Source of the DNA: Accumulibacter sp.
GTDB lineage: Bacteria; Pseudomonadota; Gammaproteobacteria; Burkholderiales; Rhodocyclaceae
DNA: 41,558 bases
Reading direction: 5' to 3'
Assembly: GCA_016788495.1 (NCBI GenBank)
Contig: JAEUOM010000010.1
Span: forward strand, 1-41,558
Part shown: piece by piece, positions 33,608 to 41,558 of the stretch
How the letters are laid out: each line of letters begins with the position of its first letter
Numbering within the stretch: position 1 is the first letter of the stretch
Translations under genes and position numbers: made by a program
The notes under the pieces: generated by a model
What the model was told of the DNA's origin: nothing
What the model saw: only the letters and a program-made list of their open reading frames with translations
Databases searched by the model: none

Positions 33608-35932
33608 ATGCTTCGAGTCGAAGATCGAGATGTACCCCGCCTGATCGCAGGAAGAATCGCTGACGAGGTCGGCTGCCGCCCGGAACAGGTCTTGGCAGCC
33701 GCCGCCCTCCTCGACGAGGGAGCCACCGTGCCCTTCATTGCCCGCTACCGCAAGGAGGCAAGCGGCGGTCTCGACGACCGTCAGTTGCGGCTGCTCGACG
33801 AGCGACTGAGCTATCTGCGCGAACTTGAGGAACGGCGCAGCAGCATCCTCGCTTCGATCGACCAGCAGGGCAAGCTGACAGCCGAGCTGGCGGGCGAGAT
33901 CATCGCCGCCGAGAGCAAGCAGCGCCTCGAAGACCTCTATCTGCCGTACAAGCCGAAGCGGCGCAGCAAGGCACAGTTGGCCCGCGAGGCCGGCCTCGCC
34001 CCGCTCGCCGAACTGCTGCTGGCAGCGCCGACACACTCACCGGAAGCCGAAGCCGCCCGCTACCTGAACCCTGACGCGGGTTTCGCCGACGTGCGCAGCG
34101 TGCTCGATGGCGCGCGCCAGATCCTGATGGAGCGCTTCGCCCAGGATGCCGCACTGCTCGGCGAACTGCGCTGCCACCTCGAGGAACACGGGCACCTGAA
34201 AGCGACCGTCGTCAGCGGCGAGGAAGCCGAAGCCCAGAAGTTCCAGGACTACTTCGACTACTCGGAGGCGCTGCTCGCAATCCCCTCGCATCGCGCCCTG
34301 GCGCTCTTCCGTGGCCGCAACGAGGGACTGCTGCAACTCAGACTGATGCTCGACAGCGACCTGGATCCGACCCCGGCAGGCACTCGCAATCCCTGCGAGA
34401 GTCGCATCGCACAGCGTTTCGCCGTTGCGGATCGGGGACGAGCAAGCGACGCGTGGCTCGCCGAAACGGTCCGCTGGGCCTGGCGAATCAGGATCTCGCC
34501 GCACCTGGAAACGGAGTTGCTTTCGGCGCTGCGCGAACGCGCCGAGAGTGAAGCGATTCGCGTCTTCGGCAGCAACCTGCACGACCTCCTGCTCGCCGCG
34601 CCGGCCGGCCAGCGGCCAACGATGGGCCTCGATCCTGGCCTGCGCACCGGCGTCAAGGTGGCCGTCGTCGACGCTACCGGCAAGCTGATCGCCAACGCCA
34701 CCATCTACCCGCACGAACCCCGGCGCGAATGGGATGGCGCGCTGCACGTTCTGGCGCTGCTCGCGCAGCGCCATCGGGTCAATCTGATCAGCATCGGCAA
34801 CGGCACGGCCTCACGCGAAACCGACCGCCTGGTCGCCGAACTCATCCTCCGACATCCGGAAATGGGGCTGCGCAAGGTCGTCGTTTCGGAAGCCGGTGCT
34901 TCGGTCTATTCGGCCTCGGAGTACGGATCCCGGGAGTTCCCGGAGCTCGACGTCAGCCTGCGTGGCGCGGTGTCAATCGCCCGTCGTCTGCAGGATCCGC
35001 TCGCCGAGCTGGTGAAGATCGATCCGAAGGCGATTGGCGTCGGCCAGTACCAGCACGACGTCAGCCAAAGCCGGCTGGCCAGGGCGCTCGATGCGGTCGT
35101 CGAGGACTGCGTCAATGCCGTCGGCGTCGAGGTCAACACCGCTTCGGTGCCCCTGCTGGCGAGCGTCTCCGGACTGAACACGACACTGGCGACGCACATC
35201 GTCGCCCACCGCGACCGCCACGGCCCGTTCCGCAACCGCCAGGAACTGCGGCAGGTGCCGCGACTCGGCGAGAAGACTTTCGAACTGGCCGCCGGCTTCC
35301 TGCGCGTCCACGCCGGCGACAATCCGCTGGATCGTTCGGCAGTCCATCCGGAAGCCTACCCCGTGGTCGAGCGAATCCTCGCCGACACGGGACGCAGCAT
35401 CGGCGAGTTGATCGGTGACGCAAAGACCCTGCGGGCACTGCGACCCGAGAGGTACATCGACGATCGCTTCGGCCTGCCCACCATCGCCGACATCATCCGC
35501 GAACTCGAGAAGCCGGGTCGCGACCCGCGTCCCGAGTTCCGCACGGCATCCTTCCGGGATGGCGTCGAGACGATCAAGGACCTGCAAGCGGGAATGATCC
35601 TCGAAGGCGTCGTCACCAACGTCGCCAACTTCGGCGCCTTCGTCAACATCGGCGTTCACCAGGATGGCCTGGTCCATATCTCGGCGATTGCCGAGCGTTT
35701 CGTCAGGGATCCGCGGTCGGTCGTCAAGGCCGGCGACGTGGTGACGGTCAAGGTGCTCGAAGTCGACCTGGCCAGGAAGCGAATCGCCCTCAGCATGCGC
35801 CTCGCCGACGAGCCGCCGGGCGTCGCCAGTCGGGGAGCCCCGATGCCACCCGGACGAGCACGGCAGCGCCAGCAGAAGCAGCCAGAGCCAGTCAGCGCCA
35901 TGGCCAGCGCCCTCGCCCGGCTACGGCAGTAG
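33608..35932 (+). CDS. tex: Transcription accessory protein Tex
   Basis: Tex is a conserved cytoplasmic nucleic-acid-binding protein linked to transcription and stress survival. I start at ATG 33608 (774 residues), where the family N-terminus begins ([20 protein letters not shown], then [20 protein letters not shown]). The YqgF-like domain is [20 protein letters not shown]. The helix-hairpin-helix region includes [20 protein letters not shown]. The C-terminal S1 domain is [30 protein letters not shown] basic Pro/Arg/Gln-rich tail ends it. It is a housekeeping gene between the flagellar and exopolysaccharide regions. Confidence 0.96.
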   Translation: MLRVEDRDVPRLIAGRIADEVGCRPEQVLAAAALLDEGATVPFIARYRKEASGGLDDRQLRLLDERLSYLRELEERRSSILASIDQQGKLTAELAGEIIAAESKQRLEDLYLPYKPKRRSKAQLAREAGLAPLAELLLAAPTHSPEAEAARYLNPDAGFADVRSVLDGARQILMERFAQDAALLGELRCHLEEHGHLKATVVSGEEAEAQKFQDYFDYSEALLAIPSHRALALFRGRNEGLLQLRLMLDSDLDPTPAGTRNPCESRIAQRFAVADRGRASDAWLAETVRWAWRIRISPHLETELLSALRERAESEAIRVFGSNLHDLLLAAPAGQRPTMGLDPGLRTGVKVAVVDATGKLIANATIYPHEPRREWDGALHVLALLAQRHRVNLISIGNGTASRETDRLVAELILRHPEMGLRKVVVSEAGASVYSASEYGSREFPELDVSLRGAVSIARRLQDPLAELVKIDPKAIGVGQYQHDVSQSRLARALDAVVEDCVNAVGVEVNTASVPLLASVSGLNTTLATHIVAHRDRHGPFRNRQELRQVPRLGEKTFELAAGFLRVHAGDNPLDRSAVHPEAYPVVERILADTGRSIGELIGDAKTLRALRPERYIDDRFGLPTIADIIRELEKPGRDPRPEFRTASFRDGVETIKDLQAGMILEGVVTNVANFGAFVNIGVHQDGLVHISAIAERFVRDPRSVVKAGDVVTVKVLEVDLARKRIALSMRLADEPPGVASRGAPMPPGRARQRQQKQPEPVSAMASALARLRQ

Positions 35933-36356
35933 AGCAGACGCAGCTTCGAGCCGCGCAGCGGAGCACGTCGATGCGGAGATGGGCAGTGCCAGGACATCGA
36001 GGTGCAGACCGGCATCGCCCACGTTCGGCCGCGCGCTGCGGGCGAAGCGTGCTCGCGGCGCCTTTGGCCTCGTCGAGGAGAACCCGGCCCACGGCGACGG
36101 GGCTCGCCTGGCAACGCCGTCGCAGCCGGCGGGCTCAGTTTGGGCAGCGCGGCCGCAGCTGGGTGTCGACTTGGCCGGAAAACAAGCTGACAATGGTGCA
36201 GCAGTCCGCGCCATGGAACTCCTGGACCCACCGGCCAGAGCCGGTGCCTAGCAGTGGAACGGCCGCGGTATCACTGGCGGAAGGCAAGCGATCTGTCCAG
36301 CGCGCGCTGTTCCACGCTGCATGCCAAGGAGCTGGAAGATGATCGGAGGTAGATCA
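35933..36356. other. Intergenic region between tex and the polysaccharide locus
   Basis: These 424 bases have no supportable gene. Several overlapping open frames exist on both strands, as expected at this GC content, but none has a good start, membrane segment or motif. A GGAGGT at 36345-36350 belongs to the next gene. No promoter or terminator was convincing. Confidence 0.6.
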
Positions 36357-38702
36357 GTGAACCATGCCGAAATCCGCGCCCCATCAAGGTTTGCACTTGC
36401 CCGAACCTGCCCGATGGTGGCCGGAAGCTTGCTTCTCGCCAGCGCTTTCGTCATCCTCTGGGGTTACCCCGTTGCCCAACTGCCGCTGATCCTGCTCGCG
36501 CTGGCCCTGCTGGTGGCGCAGTGGTTGAAACCCGCCACCTGGCTGGTCGCGCTACCGCCCGTGTTGGCGTGCGTCGACCTGGGCGCCTGGTCTGGGCGCC
36601 TTCTCTTCAACGAGCAGGACGCCCTTCTGGCGGTCCTGGCTGGCTCTGCCATGGTCGCCGGACAGTACGCGGGATCCGGCGGCCAGATGCGACGGCGAAG
36701 CTTCTGGCCGCTGTGGCTCTTCGCCTTCGCGTTGGCCGTTGGCCTGGTGCGTGGACTGCTGCCTCTGACGCAATGGGATGCCAACGCCTGGAGCGGCTAT
36801 CTCACCGGCTGGAACGCGTTGCGCGTGGCGAAAGGCGCGCTGTGGGCTCTGGTCTTCTCGCCACTCCTGGCCGTACAGATGGCTTCCGACCGGACCGAAG
36901 CCGAGCTGCGCCTGGGCCAGGGCTTCGTCCTGGCCCTGATCGGTTTCGGAGTCTTCGTCCTTTGGGAGCGTGGTTTCTTTTCCGACCTGGTCACGGCCCA
37001 GAACGTATGGGGTCTTGTGGCCAGTTGGCTGGACCTCTCGGGGCGCTTCCGGATTGCCGGTCCGTCGTCGCAGATGCATCTGGGCGGTGAGGTGGTCGAC
37101 GGCATTCTCCTCGTCGCGTGGCCCTTCGCGCTGTGGATGGGCTGGCGGGCCAAGAGCTGGTCCGCGCTTCTGCTGGCCCTGGTCGCCCTCGGACTGGCCC
37201 TCTATTCGGTGATGGTCACCTTCACGCGCATGACCTATCTCGCTTTCGGCCTGTCGCTGTTCGTCTTCCTGGTGACCGGTCTGGCCGGAGGTCGGCACCT
37301 TTCTACAGGCCAACTCGTCACAGCCGGCGGCTACGTGCTGCTGGCGTCGGCGTTGTTCCTTGTCGGCTTCCGCTTCGGCGGCAGCGTGTTGCTACTGGGC
37401 TACCTGCTGCTGCTGCTCGGCGGAATCGTCGCCGGCAGGATCCCGCGGTCGACATTCCGCCTGCCGGCGCTTGCCGGCGTGCTGACGATCCTCCTGGCGA
37501 TCGGAGCGGCCCTGGCAATACGCGCGGTGCTGACCAGCAAGTGGAGCGAGGTTTCTCTCGGCACAGCGCTAGTGATTGTTGCGCCGTCAGCGATGATCCT
37601 CCTTGCCGGCGGCTTCGCGTTCGGCAGAGCCCTGCGGTCAGCGGTCTCCTGGCGCCAGATGACCGTTCTCCTCGGCTGCCTGGGGCTCCTGCTTCCTGCT
37701 GCCGCGCTGAGCCTGTCCGGTTATCAGATGCATTCGCGAATCGCAACCGTCGGACAGGATCTGGATACAAGAAAAGCGCACTGGCGAAAGGGACTGTCGC
37801 TCCTGGGAGACGACCTTGGGAACCGAATCCTGGGCCAAGGGCTGGGAACCTTTCCTCGGACCAACCTGATGCTGGCGCGCGATCACCACGAAGGCATCTG
37901 GCATTTCGTTGACGACGCCCAGTGGCGCGGCCTGCGTCTCGTGGGCACCGGCTCGCTGTGCGTCGGGCAGCGCCTGACCGCGCTGATGCCGGGACGATAC
38001 CTTTTCATTGCCCGAGTCCGTAACCCATCGGACCAGAACGCAGTCCTGGCGATCAAGCTGCAACCGCGACGCATGCTCGAAGCCGAGAGCTGGCAACCCA
38101 CGACGGCGGGACTCACCTTCCAGCTGGAAGCCGGGGGTTTGCAGTGGCAAGAGGTCCGTGGCCACCTCGATCTCACCACAGCTTCGTCGCCACCGTGGCA
38201 TAGCCCCCGCCTGCCGGTCTTCGTCGTCACCAATTACGGCGCAGACGCGAGCGCGATCGATATTTCGGAACTGCGACTCGTGGGCCCGGATGGAGAAGAC
38301 GTATTGGTCAATGGGAACTTCGCGACGGGTGGTGACAGGTGGTTCGCCTACAACGACTTCAATCATCTCCCGTGGCATCTCAAGAACCTCTATGTCGCCC
38401 TGTATTTTGATCTCGGCCTGCTCGGAGTCGTCGCGTTCCTGATCCTCGTGCTGGTCGCCGTCTGGCGCAGCCTGGCGCATGCTGTGCGCGGCTACCCCTT
38501 TCGCAGCGCCGTGGCTACTGCCATGATCGGCTTCCTCGCCCTCGGAGCGGCAGGAACCCTGCTCGACGTGCCACCGCTGATGACAATCTTTCTGCTTCTC
38601 TCAACTGCCGGCCTCTGGCGTGACCGGCTGCAGCGACCCAGCACCGGCCAGCGATCAGCATCAGCGCGAGTGACACGGGCTCCGGAAAACCAGCCGCCAT
38701 GA
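36357..38702 (+). CDS. Wzy/O-antigen-ligase-like membrane protein with an extracytoplasmic insert
   Basis: A 781-residue polytopic protein with roughly a dozen membrane helices in the first ~460 residues (for example LPLILLALALLVAQWLKPAT and GYVLLASALFLVGFRFGGSV). This is followed by a long soluble part and one or two C-terminal helices (LYVALYFDLGLLGVVAFLIL). The topology and the region ILGQGLGTFPRTNLMLARDH resemble Wzy polymerases and WaaL-type ligases, which join polysaccharide repeats outside the inner membrane. The soluble part (~510-670) is beta-rich and carbohydrate-binding-like (GRYLFIARVRNPSD). I chose GTG 36357 because GGAGGT is six bases upstream. It overlaps the next gene by four bases. 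Confidence 0.75.
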   Translation: MNHAEIRAPSRFALARTCPMVAGSLLLASAFVILWGYPVAQLPLILLALALLVAQWLKPATWLVALPPVLACVDLGAWSGRLLFNEQDALLAVLAGSAMVAGQYAGSGGQMRRRSFWPLWLFAFALAVGLVRGLLPLTQWDANAWSGYLTGWNALRVAKGALWALVFSPLLAVQMASDRTEAELRLGQGFVLALIGFGVFVLWERGFFSDLVTAQNVWGLVASWLDLSGRFRIAGPSSQMHLGGEVVDGILLVAWPFALWMGWRAKSWSALLLALVALGLALYSVMVTFTRMTYLAFGLSLFVFLVTGLAGGRHLSTGQLVTAGGYVLLASALFLVGFRFGGSVLLLGYLLLLLGGIVAGRIPRSTFRLPALAGVLTILLAIGAALAIRAVLTSKWSEVSLGTALVIVAPSAMILLAGGFAFGRALRSAVSWRQMTVLLGCLGLLLPAAALSLSGYQMHSRIATVGQDLDTRKAHWRKGLSLLGDDLGNRILGQGLGTFPRTNLMLARDHHEGIWHFVDDAQWRGLRLVGTGSLCVGQRLTALMPGRYLFIARVRNPSDQNAVLAIKLQPRRMLEAESWQPTTAGLTFQLEAGGLQWQEVRGHLDLTTASSPPWHSPRLPVFVVTNYGADASAIDISELRLVGPDGEDVLVNGNFATGGDRWFAYNDFNHLPWHLKNLYVALYFDLGLLGVVAFLILVLVAVWRSLAHAVRGYPFRSAVATAMIGFLALGAAGTLLDVPPLMTIFLLLSTAGLWRDRLQRPSTGQRSASARVTRAPENQPP

Positions 38703-40108
38703 GCGCACACCGATCCTGGTTCGCGCGTGCGCTGGTGGCATGCGCCATTCTGGCTGCGGTAACAGCGCTTCTCGGGTGGTATCTGTATCGGCAGAGCGGC
38801 CGCACCCCGGGCGAGTTGCTGGACTACGCCGATCGCCGCATCGACGGCCATCCGGTGGTCGAGACCCTGGCAGCACCTGTGATGCACCTGCTGCGCGCGA
38901 CCTTCGGCGCACCGTCGGTCGCCGACCGGGCGCGCATGGGCTTCGTGATCCCGCCGCCACCACCGCGCCGTGGCGCGTCGGAGATCGCGCCACCCGAGCG
39001 CATACCACCGAGAGCGCGGGTCTGGCGTGTCAGTCCGGATGGACCGATCCGGCGCATCGGCGAGGTTGCCCGACTGGCGCGCGACGGTGACGTGGTCGAG
39101 ATCGAGGCTGGCGATTACCATCAGGACGTCGCGGTCTGGGAACAGGCGAGGCTGACCATCCGCGGCGTTGGCGGCGCCGCGAGGCTGCTGGCCGGTGGGC
39201 GCAACGCCGAAGGCAAGGCAATCTGGGTCATCCGCAACGGCGACTTCGATGTCGCCAACATCGACTTCATTGGCGCCCGTGCAAGCGACATGAACGGCGC
39301 CGGCATCCGCTTTGAGGGCGGGCGCCTGCGTCTGCGCCGATGCCTGTTCTGGAACAACCAGATGGGCCTGGTCTCCAGCAACGACAACCCGGCACCGCGG
39401 TCCGAACTGATCGTCGAGGACAGCGAGTTCGCCTATAGCTATGTCGATGGCCAGCACTGGGGTCACAACCTGTACGTTGGTTCGATGCGTGCGCTGACCG
39501 TCACCGGCAGCTACTTCCACCATGTCGGAATCGGCCATTTGATCAAGAGTCGGGCCACCATCAACGACATCCGATACAACCGACTGACCGACGAGGTCGG
39601 CGGGCGAGCCAGCTATGAACTGGAATTCCCGAACGGGGGTGTGGCCCAGGTGATTGGCAACATCATCCAGCAGCAGATCGGCACGGAGAATTCCGCATTG
39701 GTGTCGTTCGGCGCCGAGGGCTACAAGTGGCCGGTCAACACGCTGTACATCGCCAGCAATACGCTGGTCAACGACCACCCGCACGGCGGCACCTTCCTGC
39801 GCGTCGCGCACGGTTCTGGGGGCGTTGTCTCGGCCAACAATCTCCTGGTTGGGCCTGGCGGCTACCAGGTCGCCGACCGGTTGACGGTGGTCAACGATGT
39901 GCGCGCAGACTGGGAAGACCTACGGATGCCGGCGCGCCAGGACTACCGTCTCGCAACAACCACCGCCAGGACGGCCTACCAGCCGCTCAGCGATGAGTTC
40001 CAGGGCGCGCGGCTTACGCCCGATGCGCAATACGTCCACCGGCACACGACGAGAAGGCTGACCAGCGCACCTGCTTTTGTCGGAGCACTCCAGGACCAAC
40101 CGCCCTGA
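38699..40108 (+). CDS. Right-handed parallel beta-helix protein, membrane-anchored
   Basis: A 469-residue protein. An N-terminal hydrophobic helix (ALVACAILAAVTALLGWYLY) acts as a signal anchor, followed by a charged/Pro-rich stalk (~80-105). The rest has regularly spaced Asn/Gly and hydrophobic turns of a parallel beta-helix (for example VIRNGDFDVANIDFIGARAS, IRFEGGRLRLRRCLFWNNQM, ALTVTGSYFHHVGIGHLIKS). This fold is used by polysaccharide lyases, epimerases and carbohydrate-binding proteins. No catalytic residues can be assigned. The ATGA overlap with the polymerase-like gene implies a shared polysaccharide job. Confidence 0.8.
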   Translation: MSAHRSWFARALVACAILAAVTALLGWYLYRQSGRTPGELLDYADRRIDGHPVVETLAAPVMHLLRATFGAPSVADRARMGFVIPPPPPRRGASEIAPPERIPPRARVWRVSPDGPIRRIGEVARLARDGDVVEIEAGDYHQDVAVWEQARLTIRGVGGAARLLAGGRNAEGKAIWVIRNGDFDVANIDFIGARASDMNGAGIRFEGGRLRLRRCLFWNNQMGLVSSNDNPAPRSELIVEDSEFAYSYVDGQHWGHNLYVGSMRALTVTGSYFHHVGIGHLIKSRATINDIRYNRLTDEVGGRASYELEFPNGGVAQVIGNIIQQQIGTENSALVSFGAEGYKWPVNTLYIASNTLVNDHPHGGTFLRVAHGSGGVVSANNLLVGPGGYQVADRLTVVNDVRADWEDLRMPARQDYRLATTTARTAYQPLSDEFQGARLTPDAQYVHRHTTRRLTSAPAFVGALQDQPP

Positions 40109-40404
40109 CCCGCCTGGGAAACCCGACCGCGCATACGCGGATCCAGGCACGACAGGCGGCCGCGCTGCCGGGACGGGCGACCAGCAGTGACATCCCGCAC
40201 AGCACGAGCGGTGAGATTGGGGTAGCATTCACCGCTGACAATCGCTGCCCCGGCCTGGCAACCGCGAATCACTGCTCCGGTGGCTCTGGCCCAACCTCGT
40301 ATGTCATCCTGCCTCGACAAAGACATAGTTCGCTGCCCGTTGCTCGGCCGTCCGGTGCGACCGCCCACCTCGCAGCACAACCCTGCCCGGCGAACCTGCA
40401 CCCA
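40109..40404. other. Intergenic region before the asparagine-synthase-like gene
   Basis: These 296 bases contain a small perfect hairpin (CCGCG-CATA-CGCGG near 40127) without a T-run. They hold no gene I can support and no clear promoter. The next gene starts without an obvious Shine-Dalgarno sequence. Confidence 0.5.
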
Positions 40405-41558
40405 ATGAAAGCAAGACTTTTCGGCCATCTGGACCTGACCGCACTCCTCGACGCCGCGACGTCTCCGGAACTGATGCGGTCGATCGCGCTGCACGGCGAG
40501 CAGGTCGCACGCGACGACCGCGCCATCTGCGCGCTGATCGGCTTGCCTCAATACGGCGCCGGCCTCAGCCGCGAGGCCGACGTTGCCCCGCCCGTCGGCC
40601 TCGCTGCCTCAGTACTGGCGGGCTGGCACGAACACGGTGTCGACCTCACCGCCCGCCTTGGTGGCAGCTACGCACTGGTCATCGTCGACACCGTGCGTCG
40701 GTCGGCCTTCCTCGCCGTCGACCGCTTCGCCATCGAGACCCTGTGTTTTTTCGCTGATGCCAGGACGCTCGCTTTCGCCGACCGCGCCGACTGCATCACC
40801 GCGCACGACCAGCAACTGGACCAGCAGGCGATCTTCGACTACCTGTACTTCCACATGATCCCGGCGCCGCGGACGGTCTTCCGCCACGTGCGGCGGCTGC
40901 CGGCGGCGCATGCGCTGCTCGTGGATCGCCAGGGCGTGCGCGAGATTCGCCACTGGCCGTTGCGTTTCGACGAGCAGCATCGCCCTTCCTTCGACGCAGC
41001 ACGGGACTCGTTCCGTGGCTTGATCCGCGACAGCGTTGCCGAACAGCTCGCCGGCCAGCACCGCGTGGGCGCCTTCCTCTCGGGTGGCACCGACAGCTCG
41101 ACGGTCGCCGGCATGCTCTGCCAGATCACCGGCACGGCGGCTCCGGTCTTTTCGATTGGCTTTGACGCCGAAGGTTACGACGAGATGGAGTATGCGCGCA
41201 TCGCCGCCAGGCACTTCGGCTGCGAGCACCACGAGTACTACGTGACGCCAGCCGACCTCTTGGCGAGCATCCCGGCCGTGGCGCAGCATCACGATCAGCC
41301 CTTCGGCAACTCCTCGGCTCTACCGGCCTATTACTGCGCCCAAGTCGCGAAGGCGGATGGCTGCAGCAAGATGCTGGCGGGTGACGGCGGCGACGAGTTG
41401 TTCGGCGGCAACTCGCGTTACGCCATGCAGCGGCTGTTCGAGTTCTACCACAGCGTACCGCAGGCGATCAGGCAGGCGATCGAACCGATGTGCGCAGACG
41501 GCAGCCCCTTGCGCCGAATCCCCGGCCTGAAGCAGGCGACCGGCTACGTGCGTCACTC
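40405..41558 (+). CDS. Asparagine-synthase-like protein (3' end outside window)
   Basis: An open frame from ATG 40405 runs off the window; ~384 codons are seen. The N-terminal ~200 residues resemble the class II glutamine amidotransferase domain, but the start is MKARLFGHL, not the MCGI that carries the catalytic Cys2, so glutaminase activity is unlikely. The synthetase domain is well conserved: pyrophosphatase-loop motif GAFLSGGTDSSTVAGML (SGGTDSS at residues 226-232), VFSIGFDAEGYDEMEYARIA and LAGDGGDELFGGNSRYAMQR. Such AsnB-like proteins are common in exopolysaccharide/exosortase loci and may amidate sugars or use ammonia. The locus context supports this role only loosely. Confidence 0.88.
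   Translation, partial: MKARLFGHLDLTALLDAATSPELMRSIALHGEQVARDDRAICALIGLPQYGAGLSREADVAPPVGLAASVLAGWHEHGVDLTARLGGSYALVIVDTVRRSAFLAVDRFAIETLCFFADARTLAFADRADCITAHDQQLDQQAIFDYLYFHMIPAPRTVFRHVRRLPAAHALLVDRQGVREIRHWPLRFDEQHRPSFDAARDSFRGLIRDSVAEQLAGQHRVGAFLSGGTDSSTVAGMLCQITGTAAPVFSIGFDAEGYDEMEYARIAARHFGCEHHEYYVTPADLLASIPAVAQHHDQPFGNSSALPAYYCAQVAKADGCSKMLAGDGGDELFGGNSRYAMQRLFEFYHSVPQAIRQAIEPMCADGSPLRRIPGLKQATGYVRH

Noticed and set aside
35656..36231. Minus-strand frames across the tex end and the following gap
   Set aside because: They run antisense into the Tex S1 domain and lack a start signal; no recognisable domain.
1..41558. tRNA or rRNA genes, CRISPR arrays, insertion sequences, prophage
   Set aside because: No tRNA-like clover, repeated spacer structure, transposase or phage protein was recognised by eye on either strand.

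Overview
The window is a GC-rich chromosomal segment from a polar-flagellate betaproteobacterium. Gene content and style (motCD, flhF-flhG and fliA in one operon, cheV duplicates, FliW, CHASE2 cyclase, an exopolysaccharide locus) fit the Rhodocyclales/Accumulibacter neighbourhood. That placement is inferred from gene order, not from a tree. About two thirds of the window is one flagellar and chemotaxis supercluster.

Layout. (1) 1-825: the 3' part of metG, followed by a small membrane protein (984-1241). (2) 1331-12639, minus strand: the flgBCDEFGHIJKL rod, hook, ring and junction operon, ending in a lipoprotein gene. (3) 12640-12963: a divergent control region with a good sigma-54 promoter for flgB and an inverted repeat. 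(4) 12964-14551, plus strand: flgA, then flgM and flgN behind a near-consensus sigma-28 promoter. (5) 14548-22302, minus strand: flhB-flhA-flhF-flhG-fliA-motC-motD, tightly overlapping. (6) 22482-29450, minus strand: mcp-cheV-cheV-cheY-cheZ-cheA, with a sigma-28-like promoter at the head and an intrinsic terminator at the end. (7) 29618-32686, minus strand: a FecR, OmpA-like lipoprotein and CHASE2 adenylate cyclase cassette, with fliW upstream (32860-33291). (8) 33608-35932, plus strand: tex. (9) 36357 to the end, plus strand: an exopolysaccharide locus with a Wzy/O-antigen-ligase-like membrane protein, a beta-helix protein and an asparagine-synthase-like protein cut by the window edge.

How it works together. 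The promoters suggest a tiered cascade: RpoN drives the early hook-basal-body operon, while FliA drives flgM, flgKL and mcp-che. FlgM (anti-sigma) and FliA are both encoded here, so the late-gene checkpoint is present. FliW implies a second, CsrA-based checkpoint. FlhF and FlhG set flagellar place and number. This FlhG has lost the lysines of its ATPase P-loop while keeping the FlhF-activating N-terminal motif.

The most interesting leads are the degenerate FlhG, the repeated CheY-peptide-like motifs in CheZ, the FecR/OmpA/CHASE2-cyclase cassette, the MCP whose recognisable sensor domain lies at its cytoplasmic C-terminus, and an asparagine-synthase homologue without its glutaminase cysteine. 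No tRNA, rRNA, CRISPR array, insertion sequence or phage gene was seen.
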